From positions 1,178,001-1,242,000 of the forward strand of contig CP129481.1 in NCBI GenBank assembly GCA_030583905.1: DNA of 64,000 nucleotides, written 5' to 3'. Position numbers and translations under genes: made by a program. Source of the stretch: Anaerolineales bacterium (lineage in GTDB: Bacteria; Chloroflexota; Anaerolineae; Anaerolineales; Villigracilaceae). Numbering within the stretch: position 1 is the first letter of the stretch; every line of letters begins with the position of its first letter. Below, one piece after another: positions 22,305 through 30,336 of this stretch. The notes beneath the pieces are model-generated. The model searched no databases, had not been told where the DNA came from, and saw nothing but the letters and a program-made list of their open reading frames with translations.

Positions 22305-23126
22305 ATGAACATTTTCCCCATCCCGCTCGAAGATAAAGTCGTTCTCATCACGGGCGCGTCCTCCGGTTTTGGCGAGGACGCCGCCTGGTTTTTCGCCGCC
22401 GAAGGCTGTAAACTGGTGCTTGCCGCCCGCCGTATTGACCGCCTGCAAACGCTCGCCTCCCGTATTCAGGACGAAGGCGGGGAAGCCATCGCTGTCCCGA
22501 TGGACATCGTCAACCCCGACGACATCGATAACATGGTCAAATCCGCGCTGGATTTATACGGGCGCATCGACATCCTCTTCAATAATGCGGGCATCGGCAG
22601 GGTGGCATGGTTCGAGGAACATTCCATCGAACGCGACATCGACATGCTCATCCGCGTCAACCTGATCGGCATGATGCAGGTCACCCGCATGGTGCTTCCG
22701 CACATGATCCAACGCCGCGAGGGGCATATCATCAACATGATTTCGGTGGCAGGGCTGATCTCCCCGACGCTCATCAGTAGTTATTCCGCCAGCAAGTATG
22801 GCGCGCGCGCCTTCACCGATGCGTTGCGCCGCGAGGTTGCTCCGTTCGGCATCAAGGTCAGCGGCATTTATCCCGGTCCCGCCACCACGGAGTTTGGGCG
22901 TCACATCGGGAAGAACAAGGCATACGGTTCTTTCCGCAATAGGATCAACATTCGCATGAGTTCGGAATACGTCGCCAAACGCGTCGTGGATGTTGCCAAA
23001 CGTCCGCGCCGGAGTTTGGTCATCCCGTGGTGGTTTCGCATCATCACGACCTTTGACCTGCTCTTCCCCATCGTCGTGGATTGGATCCTGTATCTTTTTT
23101 CAAAAATCAAGCACAAAGTGAATTAG
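22305..23126 (+). CDS. Classical short-chain dehydrogenase/reductase
   Basis: A 273-aa SDR with all classical parts: cofactor loop TGASSGFGEDAA, NNAGIGR, catalytic Ser in MISVAGL and the Tyr-x3-Lys YSASKYG. A C-terminal hydrophobic stretch (about 240-265, FDLLFPIVVDWILYLF) suggests membrane association. The substrate is unknown. The ATG at 22305 begins just before the Rossmann fold; the upstream extension of the frame has no SDR character. It ends an AT-rich region and is convergent with the next gene. Confidence 0.88.
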   Translation: MNIFPIPLEDKVVLITGASSGFGEDAAWFFAAEGCKLVLAARRIDRLQTLASRIQDEGGEAIAVPMDIVNPDDIDNMVKSALDLYGRIDILFNNAGIGRVAWFEEHSIERDIDMLIRVNLIGMMQVTRMVLPHMIQRREGHIINMISVAGLISPTLISSYSASKYGARAFTDALRREVAPFGIKVSGIYPGPATTEFGRHIGKNKAYGSFRNRINIRMSSEYVAKRVVDVAKRPRRSLVIPWWFRIITTFDLLFPIVVDWILYLFSKIKHKVN

Positions 23127-23174
23127 GAAGATTATGGAGTCAATCCGCTTGCTGGCGTGATTCTTGCCTCGTGT

Positions 23175-25139
23175 TTACGGTTGAATGGAATACAGTCTGA
23201 AACTTCCATCTTCCATTTCCAGTTGCATGAAAGGAACGAGTTGGTTGAATTGACTTGGAAACCCCTCATCCAGCATGGTTGTATAAACAAGAACGTGGGT
23301 GTAGCCCTTGGATATCCAATCTGCATGGATCGTTTCCGCATCCCCATGTAAATAAAAATCATGCGCGAGGTTGCTGTTGATCGCATCCGGCTGGACCTTG
23401 CGCGGCATGTTGTAACTGCGCGGCTCGAAAATGAAATATACGAACGAATCGGGCGGTGTTGACTCCACCAACGTCAATGCGGATGCATAGCGCGGCTGCC
23501 AGCGTTGGAAGTGTGATTGGCGTGATTCCATGCCGAAGGCGTATTGAAAAGGTCGGCGGGCGATCAGGCTGAGGGAATTGTCGAAGAGCGTCAACGCGAT
23601 GACGAGTCCCAGAATCACAGCGGAGATGAAACTCACTCGAAGTTGAGGCAAGTCCAAGTCGGGAAGAAGCGCGATTCCCAATCCGATCAGGATGGTGAAT
23701 GGAACGAGTCCCGGTAGCAACAGGCGGGACTGCCACAAGTGACTCGTCTGAATCACGCCGAAAGTCCATACGATGGCGTTGAGCAGGGCAAAGCCGAACA
23801 GGATGAACAGCATCTTGCCTTGCAGGTCGCGGCGTTTTCGCCAGAGCGCCCAAAGCGCGAACGGCAGAAACAGGAGGAAAAGCGGACCGATGCGCCCGTC
23901 GAAATAATTCTGGTCGCGGTGACCGAGCATGGTGTTGAGTGGAAGCAGGAGCAGTTCAATTACGTCCCAGCCGATGCCTGTACCGCTGCCCGAATACCAT
24001 TCCGCGAGGAAGGCGTCCCAGCCGTGCCCGCCAAACACGAACGGATAGAACGGATTGCCCATGACGAGCCAGTTGCGGAAGTACCATGGCGATGCGATGA
24101 CGATGGCGGTCAGGGAGAAATAGAGGATGGCGGTGATGCGTGCGCGGAAGTTTTTTCCAAACAGGAAGATCAAGATGACGCAAAAAACAGGCAGGATGAA
24201 ACTGGTGTATTTGATGCCCATCGCCATGCCCGCGAACGCGCCGCCGATGAAAAGCCATGCATCCGTGCCATCCCATTTCCAAATGGCGTACAGCGCCGCC
24301 AGCCCGTAAAAGACGAGCGCGAAATCGTTGTATGCCCAGGATGCAAGCCACGGCAGGGACGGCATGGAGACAAGAACCGCCAGCGACCACCACGCGGGTT
24401 TGCTTCCCAATGTGGTGCGCGACCATTCCCAAACCAGTGCAAGCGTGAGAATTGAAAACGACCAATGGATCAATTGCGCGGTACGTTCGCTTCCCAAGCC
24501 GAGCGCCCAGACGAAATTTCCTTCCATCAAACTTGGGAACCAAAACTGCGGAATGATATATGGAAGAATCTGTTTATCCGCCAACAGATGTTCAGGCAAT
24601 GTGAGATGATAGAACAAACCGTCGAACCCTTCGGCGGGCGGCAGGAGCGCGAAGAAAAATCCCAGCAGGGCGGCGATGACGACGGCTGGCGGAAGCCATG
24701 CGGGAATTCCATCTCTGTCATCCTCAAATGAACGGATGAGGGAACGCAGGTCTCCCAAAATCTGCAGGAATGTTTTTGAAACAAAGAGCCAGATCAAGAA
24801 CATAAATAAAATCGCAAGCAGGATTAACGCATCTGCAACCCCGAACGCCGCCAGCCCGTATCCCATCAGCCCCAGCACACCCAAGCCAAGACCTGCTCCC
24901 AATATCAACCGCTCGCGCGCATTGGCGTCCACGCGCCTGCGTTTGAGAATAAAAGAGCCAATTCCCATTGCATTGAGAAGCAGGATCATCGTCAGTGCAA
25001 TTGCCCAAAATGTCGCGAGCATTCCCTCGATCACTTGCAGGAAAAGCGGTCGCTGTGTGATGTAAAATGCCGAAAGGATGACGGCGCTCCATATCAGGAA
25101 CGCCCCCGCCGCCAGTGATTTTTTATATCCATCGCTCAT
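23175..25139 (-). CDS. Polytopic membrane glycosyltransferase-like protein
   Basis: A 654-aa integral membrane protein with about 12-14 helices and a C-terminal soluble part (about 560-654). The layout (many helices, a large loop with HLTLPEHLL and an aromatic-rich RDQNYFDGRIGPLF) resembles GT-C-fold dolichyl/polyprenyl-phosphate-sugar transferases (RgtA/B/C/D-like, PMT/ArnT superfamily). No single motif is decisive. The frame is open to 25343, but TATAAT lies exactly six bases before the ATG at 25139, so the shorter start is preferred. It is divergent from the M24 peptidase gene. Confidence 0.65.
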   Translation of the reverse strand: MSDGYKKSLAAGAFLIWSAVILSAFYITQRPLFLQVIEGMLATFWAIALTMILLLNAMGIGSFILKRRRVDANARERLILGAGLGLGVLGLMGYGLAAFGVADALILLAILFMFLIWLFVSKTFLQILGDLRSLIRSFEDDRDGIPAWLPPAVVIAALLGFFFALLPPAEGFDGLFYHLTLPEHLLADKQILPYIIPQFWFPSLMEGNFVWALGLGSERTAQLIHWSFSILTLALVWEWSRTTLGSKPAWWSLAVLVSMPSLPWLASWAYNDFALVFYGLAALYAIWKWDGTDAWLFIGGAFAGMAMGIKYTSFILPVFCVILIFLFGKNFRARITAILYFSLTAIVIASPWYFRNWLVMGNPFYPFVFGGHGWDAFLAEWYSGSGTGIGWDVIELLLLPLNTMLGHRDQNYFDGRIGPLFLLFLPFALWALWRKRRDLQGKMLFILFGFALLNAIVWTFGVIQTSHLWQSRLLLPGLVPFTILIGLGIALLPDLDLPQLRVSFISAVILGLVIALTLFDNSLSLIARRPFQYAFGMESRQSHFQRWQPRYASALTLVESTPPDSFVYFIFEPRSYNMPRKVQPDAINSNLAHDFYLHGDAETIHADWISKGYTHVLVYTTMLDEGFPSQFNQLVPFMQLEMEDGSFRLYSIQP

Positions 25140-25145
25140 GCAGAC

Positions 25146-25151
25146 ATTATA
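25146..25151 (-). promoter_or_regulatory. -10 box, leaderless membrane glycosyltransferase gene
   Basis: A perfect TATAAT on the minus strand with six bases before the ATG at 25139. The predicted first transcribed base is the A of the start codon. This is the clearest leaderless case in the window. Confidence 0.65.
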
Positions 25152-25197
25152 AAAGATGTCCGAAATCTGATAGACTCGGAATTCAAGGAGACGATCC

Positions 25198-26313
25198 ATG
25201 ACCCAAACACGACTCGAAAAACTCACCGCTTCACTTCGGACCTCGGACCTGGATGCTGTTATTCTCAATCCGGGTCCCACGCTGAAATATCTCAGCGGAT
25301 TGAACTTCCATTTGATGGAACGCCCCGTTGTGTTGTTCGTCACGGCGGATCAAGACCCCGTGCTGGTTCTGCCCGAACTCGAAAGACCCAAAGTGGATCT
25401 GTTCCCTTACAAGGTGCAGGCGATCCCCTATGGAGAGAATCCGTCAGAGTGGGATGATGCCTTTCGCAAGGCGGCGCAGGCGCTCGGTCTGGATGGGAAG
25501 CGAATCGGCGTCGAGCCTCGTCAATTGCGGCTGTTGGAATTCCGTTATGTCAAGGCGGGCGTCCCCGAAGCGGACTTCCCTGATGCGAGTGATGTTTTGT
25601 CGGAGTTGCGTTTGAAAAAGGATCAAGCCGAAGTGGAAGCGATGCGCAGGGCGGTGAAGATCGCACAGGATGCGCTGGAAGCGGTCATCCCGCAGATTCA
25701 AATCGGCATGACCGAGCATGAATTGTCTTCCGAGTTGGTCATGCAATTGTTGAAGCATGGCTCTGAGCCGGAAATCCCTTTTGCGCCGATCGTCTCTGCC
25801 GGACCGAATTCAGCAAATCCGCATGCCTCTCCGACTGAGCGAAAATTGCAGGCGGGCGATTTATTGGTTGTGGATTGGGGCGCGGCGTACGATGGATATA
25901 TCTCTGACCTGACGCGCACCTTCGCCGTGGGCGAAGTGGATGAGGAATATAAAAAGATCCATCAGATCGTGCAGGAAGCAAACGCCGCAGGACGCGCCGC
26001 TGCCAAGCCCGGCGTTCCCTGCGCGGATGTGGATAAAGCTGCGCGTGATGTGATCGAGAAGGCGGGCTATGGCAAGTATTTCACGCATCGCACTGGTCAC
26101 GGCATTGGCATGGAAGGGCACGAAGCGCCATACATGCGCGGCGATAATATGCAATTGCTCGAGCCCGGCATGGCGTTTACCGTGGAGCCTGGCATTTATC
26201 TGACGGGTCGCAACGGCGTGCGCATCGAAGATAATATGGTGATAACGGAAAATGGCGTCGAGAGTCTCTCTGATATGCCGAGAGAGATTCGAGTAGTCGG
26301 ACAAGCGAAGTAA
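25198..26313 (+). CDS. M24B Xaa-Pro aminopeptidase family protein
   Basis: A 371-aa pita-bread metallopeptidase, cytoplasmic, probably removing residues before proline. It has an N-terminal creatinase-like domain (about 1-130) and a catalytic domain with the dinuclear metal ligands: Asp pair in VVDWGAAYDGYISDLTRTF, His in HRTGHGIGMEGHE, Glu in FTVEPGIYL and Glu in GVRIEDNMV. AAGGAGA is six bases before the ATG. It could also be a proline dipeptidase (PepQ); length and motifs do not separate the two. Confidence 0.9.
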   Translation: MTQTRLEKLTASLRTSDLDAVILNPGPTLKYLSGLNFHLMERPVVLFVTADQDPVLVLPELERPKVDLFPYKVQAIPYGENPSEWDDAFRKAAQALGLDGKRIGVEPRQLRLLEFRYVKAGVPEADFPDASDVLSELRLKKDQAEVEAMRRAVKIAQDALEAVIPQIQIGMTEHELSSELVMQLLKHGSEPEIPFAPIVSAGPNSANPHASPTERKLQAGDLLVVDWGAAYDGYISDLTRTFAVGEVDEEYKKIHQIVQEANAAGRAAAKPGVPCADVDKAARDVIEKAGYGKYFTHRTGHGIGMEGHEAPYMRGDNMQLLEPGMAFTVEPGIYLTGRNGVRIEDNMVITENGVESLSDMPREIRVVGQAK

Positions 26314-26335
26314 AGTGGATTTCAAATAACAGGCA

Positions 26336-27436
26336 ATGAAAACATCTTCGACATTCGAAACGCCGGTTCTTCCCAAATATATACCTCAGTTGGATGGTCT
26401 CAGGGCTGTTGCTATCCTGAGCGTGATGTTTTTCCATCAGCAGATTCCCGGATTTAATATGGGCTGGGCTGGGGTTCAGCTTTTTTTTGTAATATCAGGT
26501 TTCCTGATTACGGGAATCTTGCTGGATACAAAGACAAGTTCTCATTATTTCCGCAATTTTTACGCCCGGCGTTTTATCAGGATATTCCCGGTCTATTACC
26601 TCGGGCTGGGGGCTGTCATCGTGATCGCCCTTATTTTTCGCTGGGGCATCGGAGATGTTTGGTACTATGTTCTTTACATTCAGAATCATCTTCTGGCGGT
26701 TAATAATTGGAGGGTGCAATTCCCTGCGTTGTTCAATCACAGTTGGTCGCTTGCCGTTGAGGAGCAGTTTTACATTCTTTGGCCCCTGATCATCTATGCG
26801 TTGGATGTAAAAAAACTAAAGATTGCGACAATCTTTTTGTTCTTTTTCGCCCTTCTGTCACGGACATTCCTGCTGTTTTTAACGCAGAATCCGAACCTGC
26901 AATTCATGATTTTGCCCACGCAGGTCGATGCGCTGGCTGCAGGCTCTTTTCTTGCGATAATTCTTCGCGAGGGAAATGCCCAAACTCTGCGCCGATTGTC
27001 CACTTGGAGCACCGGGCTTCTTCTACTCTCAGGAATGGGTATCGTTGCCCTGGCGTTGCGGACCGGATATGATGCCTATTGGGTTCCGGCTGGATGGGGA
27101 AACTCCCGGTCTAATCTGATACTGTTCTCTTTGATGTCCATTTTCTTTGCCAGTTTGCTATATGTCTCGATTTTTTCTAAGTCTGCGCTAAAATCCGTAT
27201 TGGAACATCCATGGCTTAGGCATATTGGCAAGATCAGCTACGGTTTATATCTTTACCATTATCCCATTTTCGTCTCTGCCGACTTGATAGCGCTGGAAAC
27301 CGTGGGCGGAGAGCCTGATACCCTCTATTACATCACTGAAGTCATCCTTACGTTTGGTCTCTCGTACCTGCTGGCAACCCTTTCATGGAAATGGTTTGAA
27401 ACCCCGATTTTGAAACTCAAAGACCGTTACAGTTAG
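26336..27436 (+). CDS. Acyltransferase 3 family membrane protein
   Basis: A 366-aa polytopic O-acyltransferase (OafA/YrhL type) of about ten helices, transferring acyl groups to surface polysaccharide or other envelope molecules. Family marks are YIPQLDGLRAVAILSVMFFH at the N-terminus, FYARRFIRIFPVYYL, and NHSWSLAVEEQFYILWPL. No C-terminal SGNH domain is present. It is a little AT-richer than its neighbours. It lies 23 bases after the M24 peptidase gene without a strong ribosome binding site. Confidence 0.87.
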   Translation: MKTSSTFETPVLPKYIPQLDGLRAVAILSVMFFHQQIPGFNMGWAGVQLFFVISGFLITGILLDTKTSSHYFRNFYARRFIRIFPVYYLGLGAVIVIALIFRWGIGDVWYYVLYIQNHLLAVNNWRVQFPALFNHSWSLAVEEQFYILWPLIIYALDVKKLKIATIFLFFFALLSRTFLLFLTQNPNLQFMILPTQVDALAAGSFLAIILREGNAQTLRRLSTWSTGLLLLSGMGIVALALRTGYDAYWVPAGWGNSRSNLILFSLMSIFFASLLYVSIFSKSALKSVLEHPWLRHIGKISYGLYLYHYPIFVSADLIALETVGGEPDTLYYITEVILTFGLSYLLATLSWKWFETPILKLKDRYS

Positions 27437-27437
27437 A

Positions 27438-27545
27438 ATGAACACAATGGATGTCCTTATCGCTTCCGCATTGCCTGAGCATGCCAGCGCGTTGACCGGG
27501 ATTGCCGTTGCCGCGAAACGCCATTGGAATTATCCCGAACGTTGA
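27438..27545 (+). pseudogene. N-terminal fragment of a GNAT acetyltransferase
   Basis: A 35-codon frame with MDVLIASALPEHASAL and VAAKRHWNYPER, then TGA. ALT..A..AKRHW.YPE is the usual first helix region of GCN5-related N-acetyltransferases, but the rest of the domain is missing: the next bases lead directly into the tag gene. It is probably the remnant of a gene deleted between the acyltransferase and tag. The fragment is short, so confidence is moderate. Confidence 0.4.
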
Positions 27546-27579
27546 TGGAGTTTTAACTTCCCATATTGGAGATCACCCT

Positions 27580-28125
27580 GTGACCACGTATTGTGACTAT
27601 TGTAATTCTCATCCCGAAGATACTTATAATAAAAATTACCACGATACCCAGTACGGTTTCCCACTCCGGAACGACGATGAACTTTTTGAGCGTCTCGCCC
27701 TGGAGATCAATCAGGCGGGTCTTTCATGGATCACGATCTTGAAGAAAGCCGATAATTTTCACAAGGCATATGACAAGTTCAAGATCGAAAAGGTTGCCGC
27801 ATATACTGAAAAGGATCGCGCTCGTCTGCTGGCAGATGCGGGTATCATCCGTAATAAGTTGAAGGTCAATGCGGCGATTGTCAACGCACAAAAGATCGTC
27901 GAACTTCGAAAGGAATACGGCTCCTTCAAAGGCTGGTTGGATGCGCATCATCCGCTGACAAAAGATGAGTGGACAAAACTCTTCAAGAAGACATTTATCT
28001 TCACCGGCGGCGAGATCGTGAACGAATTTCTCATGTCCACAGGGTATCTGCCCGGCGCGCACCAAAAAGATTGCCCCATTTTCAAGAAAGTCGCCGCAAA
28101 GAAGCCGGCGTGGATGAAAAGATAA
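27580..28125 (+). CDS. tag: DNA-3-methyladenine glycosylase I
   Basis: A 181-aa Tag-family base-excision enzyme removing 3-methyladenine from alkylated DNA. The zinc-snap residues are visible at both ends (CDYCNSHPED and GAHQKDCPIF). ALEINQAGLSWITILKK and the helix FIFTGGEIVNEFLMSTGYLPGAH are family signatures. The best start is GTG at 27580, preceded by GGAGA about seven bases upstream; the frame opens at 27502 but those residues are not Tag-like. No Ada box was recognised. Confidence 0.92.
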   Translation: MTTYCDYCNSHPEDTYNKNYHDTQYGFPLRNDDELFERLALEINQAGLSWITILKKADNFHKAYDKFKIEKVAAYTEKDRARLLADAGIIRNKLKVNAAIVNAQKIVELRKEYGSFKGWLDAHHPLTKDEWTKLFKKTFIFTGGEIVNEFLMSTGYLPGAHQKDCPIFKKVAAKKPAWMKR

Positions 28126-28132
28126 TTTAAGA

Positions 28133-28158
28133 GACGGTCACTTTCATTAGTGACCGTC
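28133..28158 (+). terminator. Hairpin after tag
   Basis: GACGGTCACT and AGTGACCGTC form a perfect 10-bp stem with a six-base loop, but only CGCC follows instead of a T-run. It may be an inefficient terminator or an operator for the PfkB gene, whose -10 box starts six bases later. Confidence 0.5.
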
Positions 28159-28164
28159 GCCTTG

Positions 28165-28170
28165 TATACT
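28165..28170 (+). promoter_or_regulatory. -10 box, leaderless PfkB gene
   Basis: TATACT, seven bases before the ATG at 28178. No ribosome binding site fits. Confidence 0.55.
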
Positions 28171-28177
28171 TGAGACA

Positions 28178-29188
28178 ATGATGCCAACTTTCGCCATCGC
28201 CGGAAAACTTACCCGCGAATATCTTCTCCCGCCAACCGGAAACCCGCGCCTCGATGCCCTTGGCGGCAGTCTGTTATATGCAGCGGGTGGACTCGCTGTA
28301 TGGGATTCATCCATTGGGTTGATTGCCCGCGTGGATAACGAATATCCGAGCGAATGGCTGAACGACCTTGAAAAACACGGTTTTGATATTCGTGGAATTC
28401 GCATCCACCCTGACCTGAAACATACCGACCTGCGAAGTTTCATCGCCTATACCGATAAGAACGAACGCAGGCATTCCAGCCCTGTCTCACACTTTGCGCG
28501 CCGGCAACTGACCTTCCCCAAGTCCCTGCTGAATTACCAGCATCCCGACGATGCAAACAAAACACTGCGCGACCTCGATCCGCTTTCTCCTGCGGCATTG
28601 GATGTGCCGAAAGACTTTCGCGGAATTCGCTGGGCGCATATTTGTCCCTTTGATTTTACAAGCCAGAGCCAGATGGTGACCTTGTTCAAAGGCAGCTCAA
28701 ATCAGACCGTATGCCTGGACCCGGACCCCGTCTACATGAAGCCCCGCTTCTGGCGTGACCTGCGGGTTGTTCTGCAAGGGCTGACGGCATTCCTACCCTC
28801 GGAAGAAGAACTGCGCTCGTTGTTCTGGGGCGAAACCAACGACCTGTGGGAAATGGCGCGCCGCATCAGCGATTATGGACCGCACATTATCGTCATCAAA
28901 CGCGGGGCACTGGGGCAATACATTTATAAAGCGGACACGAACCAACGCTTTGAGATTCCCGCGTATTCATCGCGCGTTGCAGACCCAACAGGAGCGGGGG
29001 ATGCCTTCTGTGGCGGTTTTCTTGCAGGCATGCAAAGGACGAACGACCCGTTGATGGCAGCCATGTACGGAAATGTCTCCGCCTCCCTTAAAATAGAAGG
29101 CACAGGTCCCTTTTATCCGTTGGATGTTATGCCGGGGCTCGCGGAAGCGCGATTGCAAGCATTAAAAGAAATGGCAAGGGAGATCTAA
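28178..29188 (+). CDS. PfkB-family carbohydrate kinase
   Basis: A 336-aa ribokinase-like sugar kinase. The anion hole and catalytic base motif DPTGAGDAFCGGFLAG is intact, and VIKRGALGQYIY is the usual preceding strand. The N-terminal substrate lid is atypical (no clear GGAxxN; LDALGGSLLYAAGGLAVW instead), so the sugar cannot be named. It is followed after three bases by an M20 peptidase, implying an operon. Confidence 0.83.
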   Translation: MMPTFAIAGKLTREYLLPPTGNPRLDALGGSLLYAAGGLAVWDSSIGLIARVDNEYPSEWLNDLEKHGFDIRGIRIHPDLKHTDLRSFIAYTDKNERRHSSPVSHFARRQLTFPKSLLNYQHPDDANKTLRDLDPLSPAALDVPKDFRGIRWAHICPFDFTSQSQMVTLFKGSSNQTVCLDPDPVYMKPRFWRDLRVVLQGLTAFLPSEEELRSLFWGETNDLWEMARRISDYGPHIIVIKRGALGQYIYKADTNQRFEIPAYSSRVADPTGAGDAFCGGFLAGMQRTNDPLMAAMYGNVSASLKIEGTGPFYPLDVMPGLAEARLQALKEMAREI

Positions 29189-29191
29189 CAG

Positions 29192-30295
29192 ATGACCATC
29201 ATACCCCGTCTCATTGACCTGACCATGCAGATCCAGCAGATTCCCGCGCCGACCTTTCACGAAGGTCCGCGTGGGGAGTTCGTGCGCGGACTGTTCGTGA
29301 ATGAAAAGCTAACGGATGTTTCGATGGATTCGCTGGGGAACGTTTTTGCAAGATTGCCGGGGAAACAGAAAAAGGCAAAGGCGTTGATCGTATCCGCCCA
29401 CTTGGACACTGTGTTTCCGGCGAGTATCAACCTGCAGATTAGGAATGAAGCGCAGCGCATCTTTGGTCCGGGTATCGGGGATAATTCCCTCGGCGTCGCG
29501 TCGCTGTTTGCGATCATCTGGTCGCTGCGCGAGAGAAACGTCGAGTTGGCACACGATGTTTGGTTTGCGGCGAATGTGGGCGAAGAGGGACTGGGCGACC
29601 TGCGTGGGATGCGCGGCGTAGTGGAGCGCTTCGGCGCGGATGTGATGGGCTATCTGGTTTTGGAAGGGCTGGCATACGGGCATGTCTATCATCGCGCGAT
29701 CGGGGTGAAGCGCTATCGCATCACGGCAAAAACGGCGGGCGGACATTCCTGGTCGGATTATGGGCAGCCATCGGCAGTGCATGAACTGGCGTCACTGGTG
29801 ACACAGTTGACTTCGATCCACCTGCCGCGCGAGCCGCGTACCACGATGAATGTCGGGACAATCCACGGCGGGACGGGCATCAATGTGGTCGCGGCGGAAG
29901 CGAAATGCGAGTTGGACTTGCGTTCAGAGGATCCGCTCATGCTGGCTGAATTGATCCAACAAGTGGAGGACATCCTGATCCATGCCGGACGCGAAGGGGT
30001 GAAGATCACGGCGGAGGTGATTGGCGAACGACCTGCAGGCGAGATTCCCGCCGACCATGCGCTCGTCAAACTGGCGGTGGATTGCATGGCGGGGCAGGGA
30101 ACGAGCGCTGCGCTCACAACTGGGTCAACCGATGCGAATATTCCATTAAGTCAAAACATCCCTGCTGTGGTGATGGGGATTTCCACGGGCGGAGGGGCGC
30201 ATACTCTGGAAGAATATTTTAATCTTGAACCAATTTCAAGGGGATTGCATGCAGTGGTCGAGTTTGTGGAACGTGTGGGGGAGACGATCAAATAA
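29192..30295 (+). CDS. M20-family metallopeptidase
   Basis: A 367-aa dizinc peptidase or deacylase. The metal ligands and base are visible: His and Asp in VSAHLDTVFP, bridging Asp in GPGIGDNSLGVASL, the Glu pair in NVGEEGLGDLRG, and the C-terminal His in STGGGAHTLEEY. A dimerisation lid (about 175-285) is inserted in the standard place. Relatives act on di- or tripeptides or N-acyl amino acids; which is not evident. It is the second gene of the PfkB operon, ended by a strong terminator. Confidence 0.87.
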   Translation: MTIIPRLIDLTMQIQQIPAPTFHEGPRGEFVRGLFVNEKLTDVSMDSLGNVFARLPGKQKKAKALIVSAHLDTVFPASINLQIRNEAQRIFGPGIGDNSLGVASLFAIIWSLRERNVELAHDVWFAANVGEEGLGDLRGMRGVVERFGADVMGYLVLEGLAYGHVYHRAIGVKRYRITAKTAGGHSWSDYGQPSAVHELASLVTQLTSIHLPREPRTTMNVGTIHGGTGINVVAAEAKCELDLRSEDPLMLAELIQQVEDILIHAGREGVKITAEVIGERPAGEIPADHALVKLAVDCMAGQGTSAALTTGSTDANIPLSQNIPAVVMGISTGGGAHTLEEYFNLEPISRGLHAVVEFVERVGETIK

Positions 30296-30326
30296 AAAGC
30301 TCTCATCTTTTGAGAGCTTTTTATTC
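30294..30326. terminator. Bidirectional terminator after M20 peptidase
   Basis: AAAAAGCTCTCA, a 5-base loop, and TGAGAGCTTTTT form a perfect 12-bp stem with A- and T-runs. It serves the M20 gene and the convergent adenylate cyclase gene. Confidence 0.9.
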
Positions 30327-30336
30327 ATTTTCAAAT

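Noticed and set aside
23739-24455. 238-codon plus-strand frame opposite the membrane glycosyltransferase
   Set aside because: Composition is typical of an antisense frame to a transmembrane protein; no domain.
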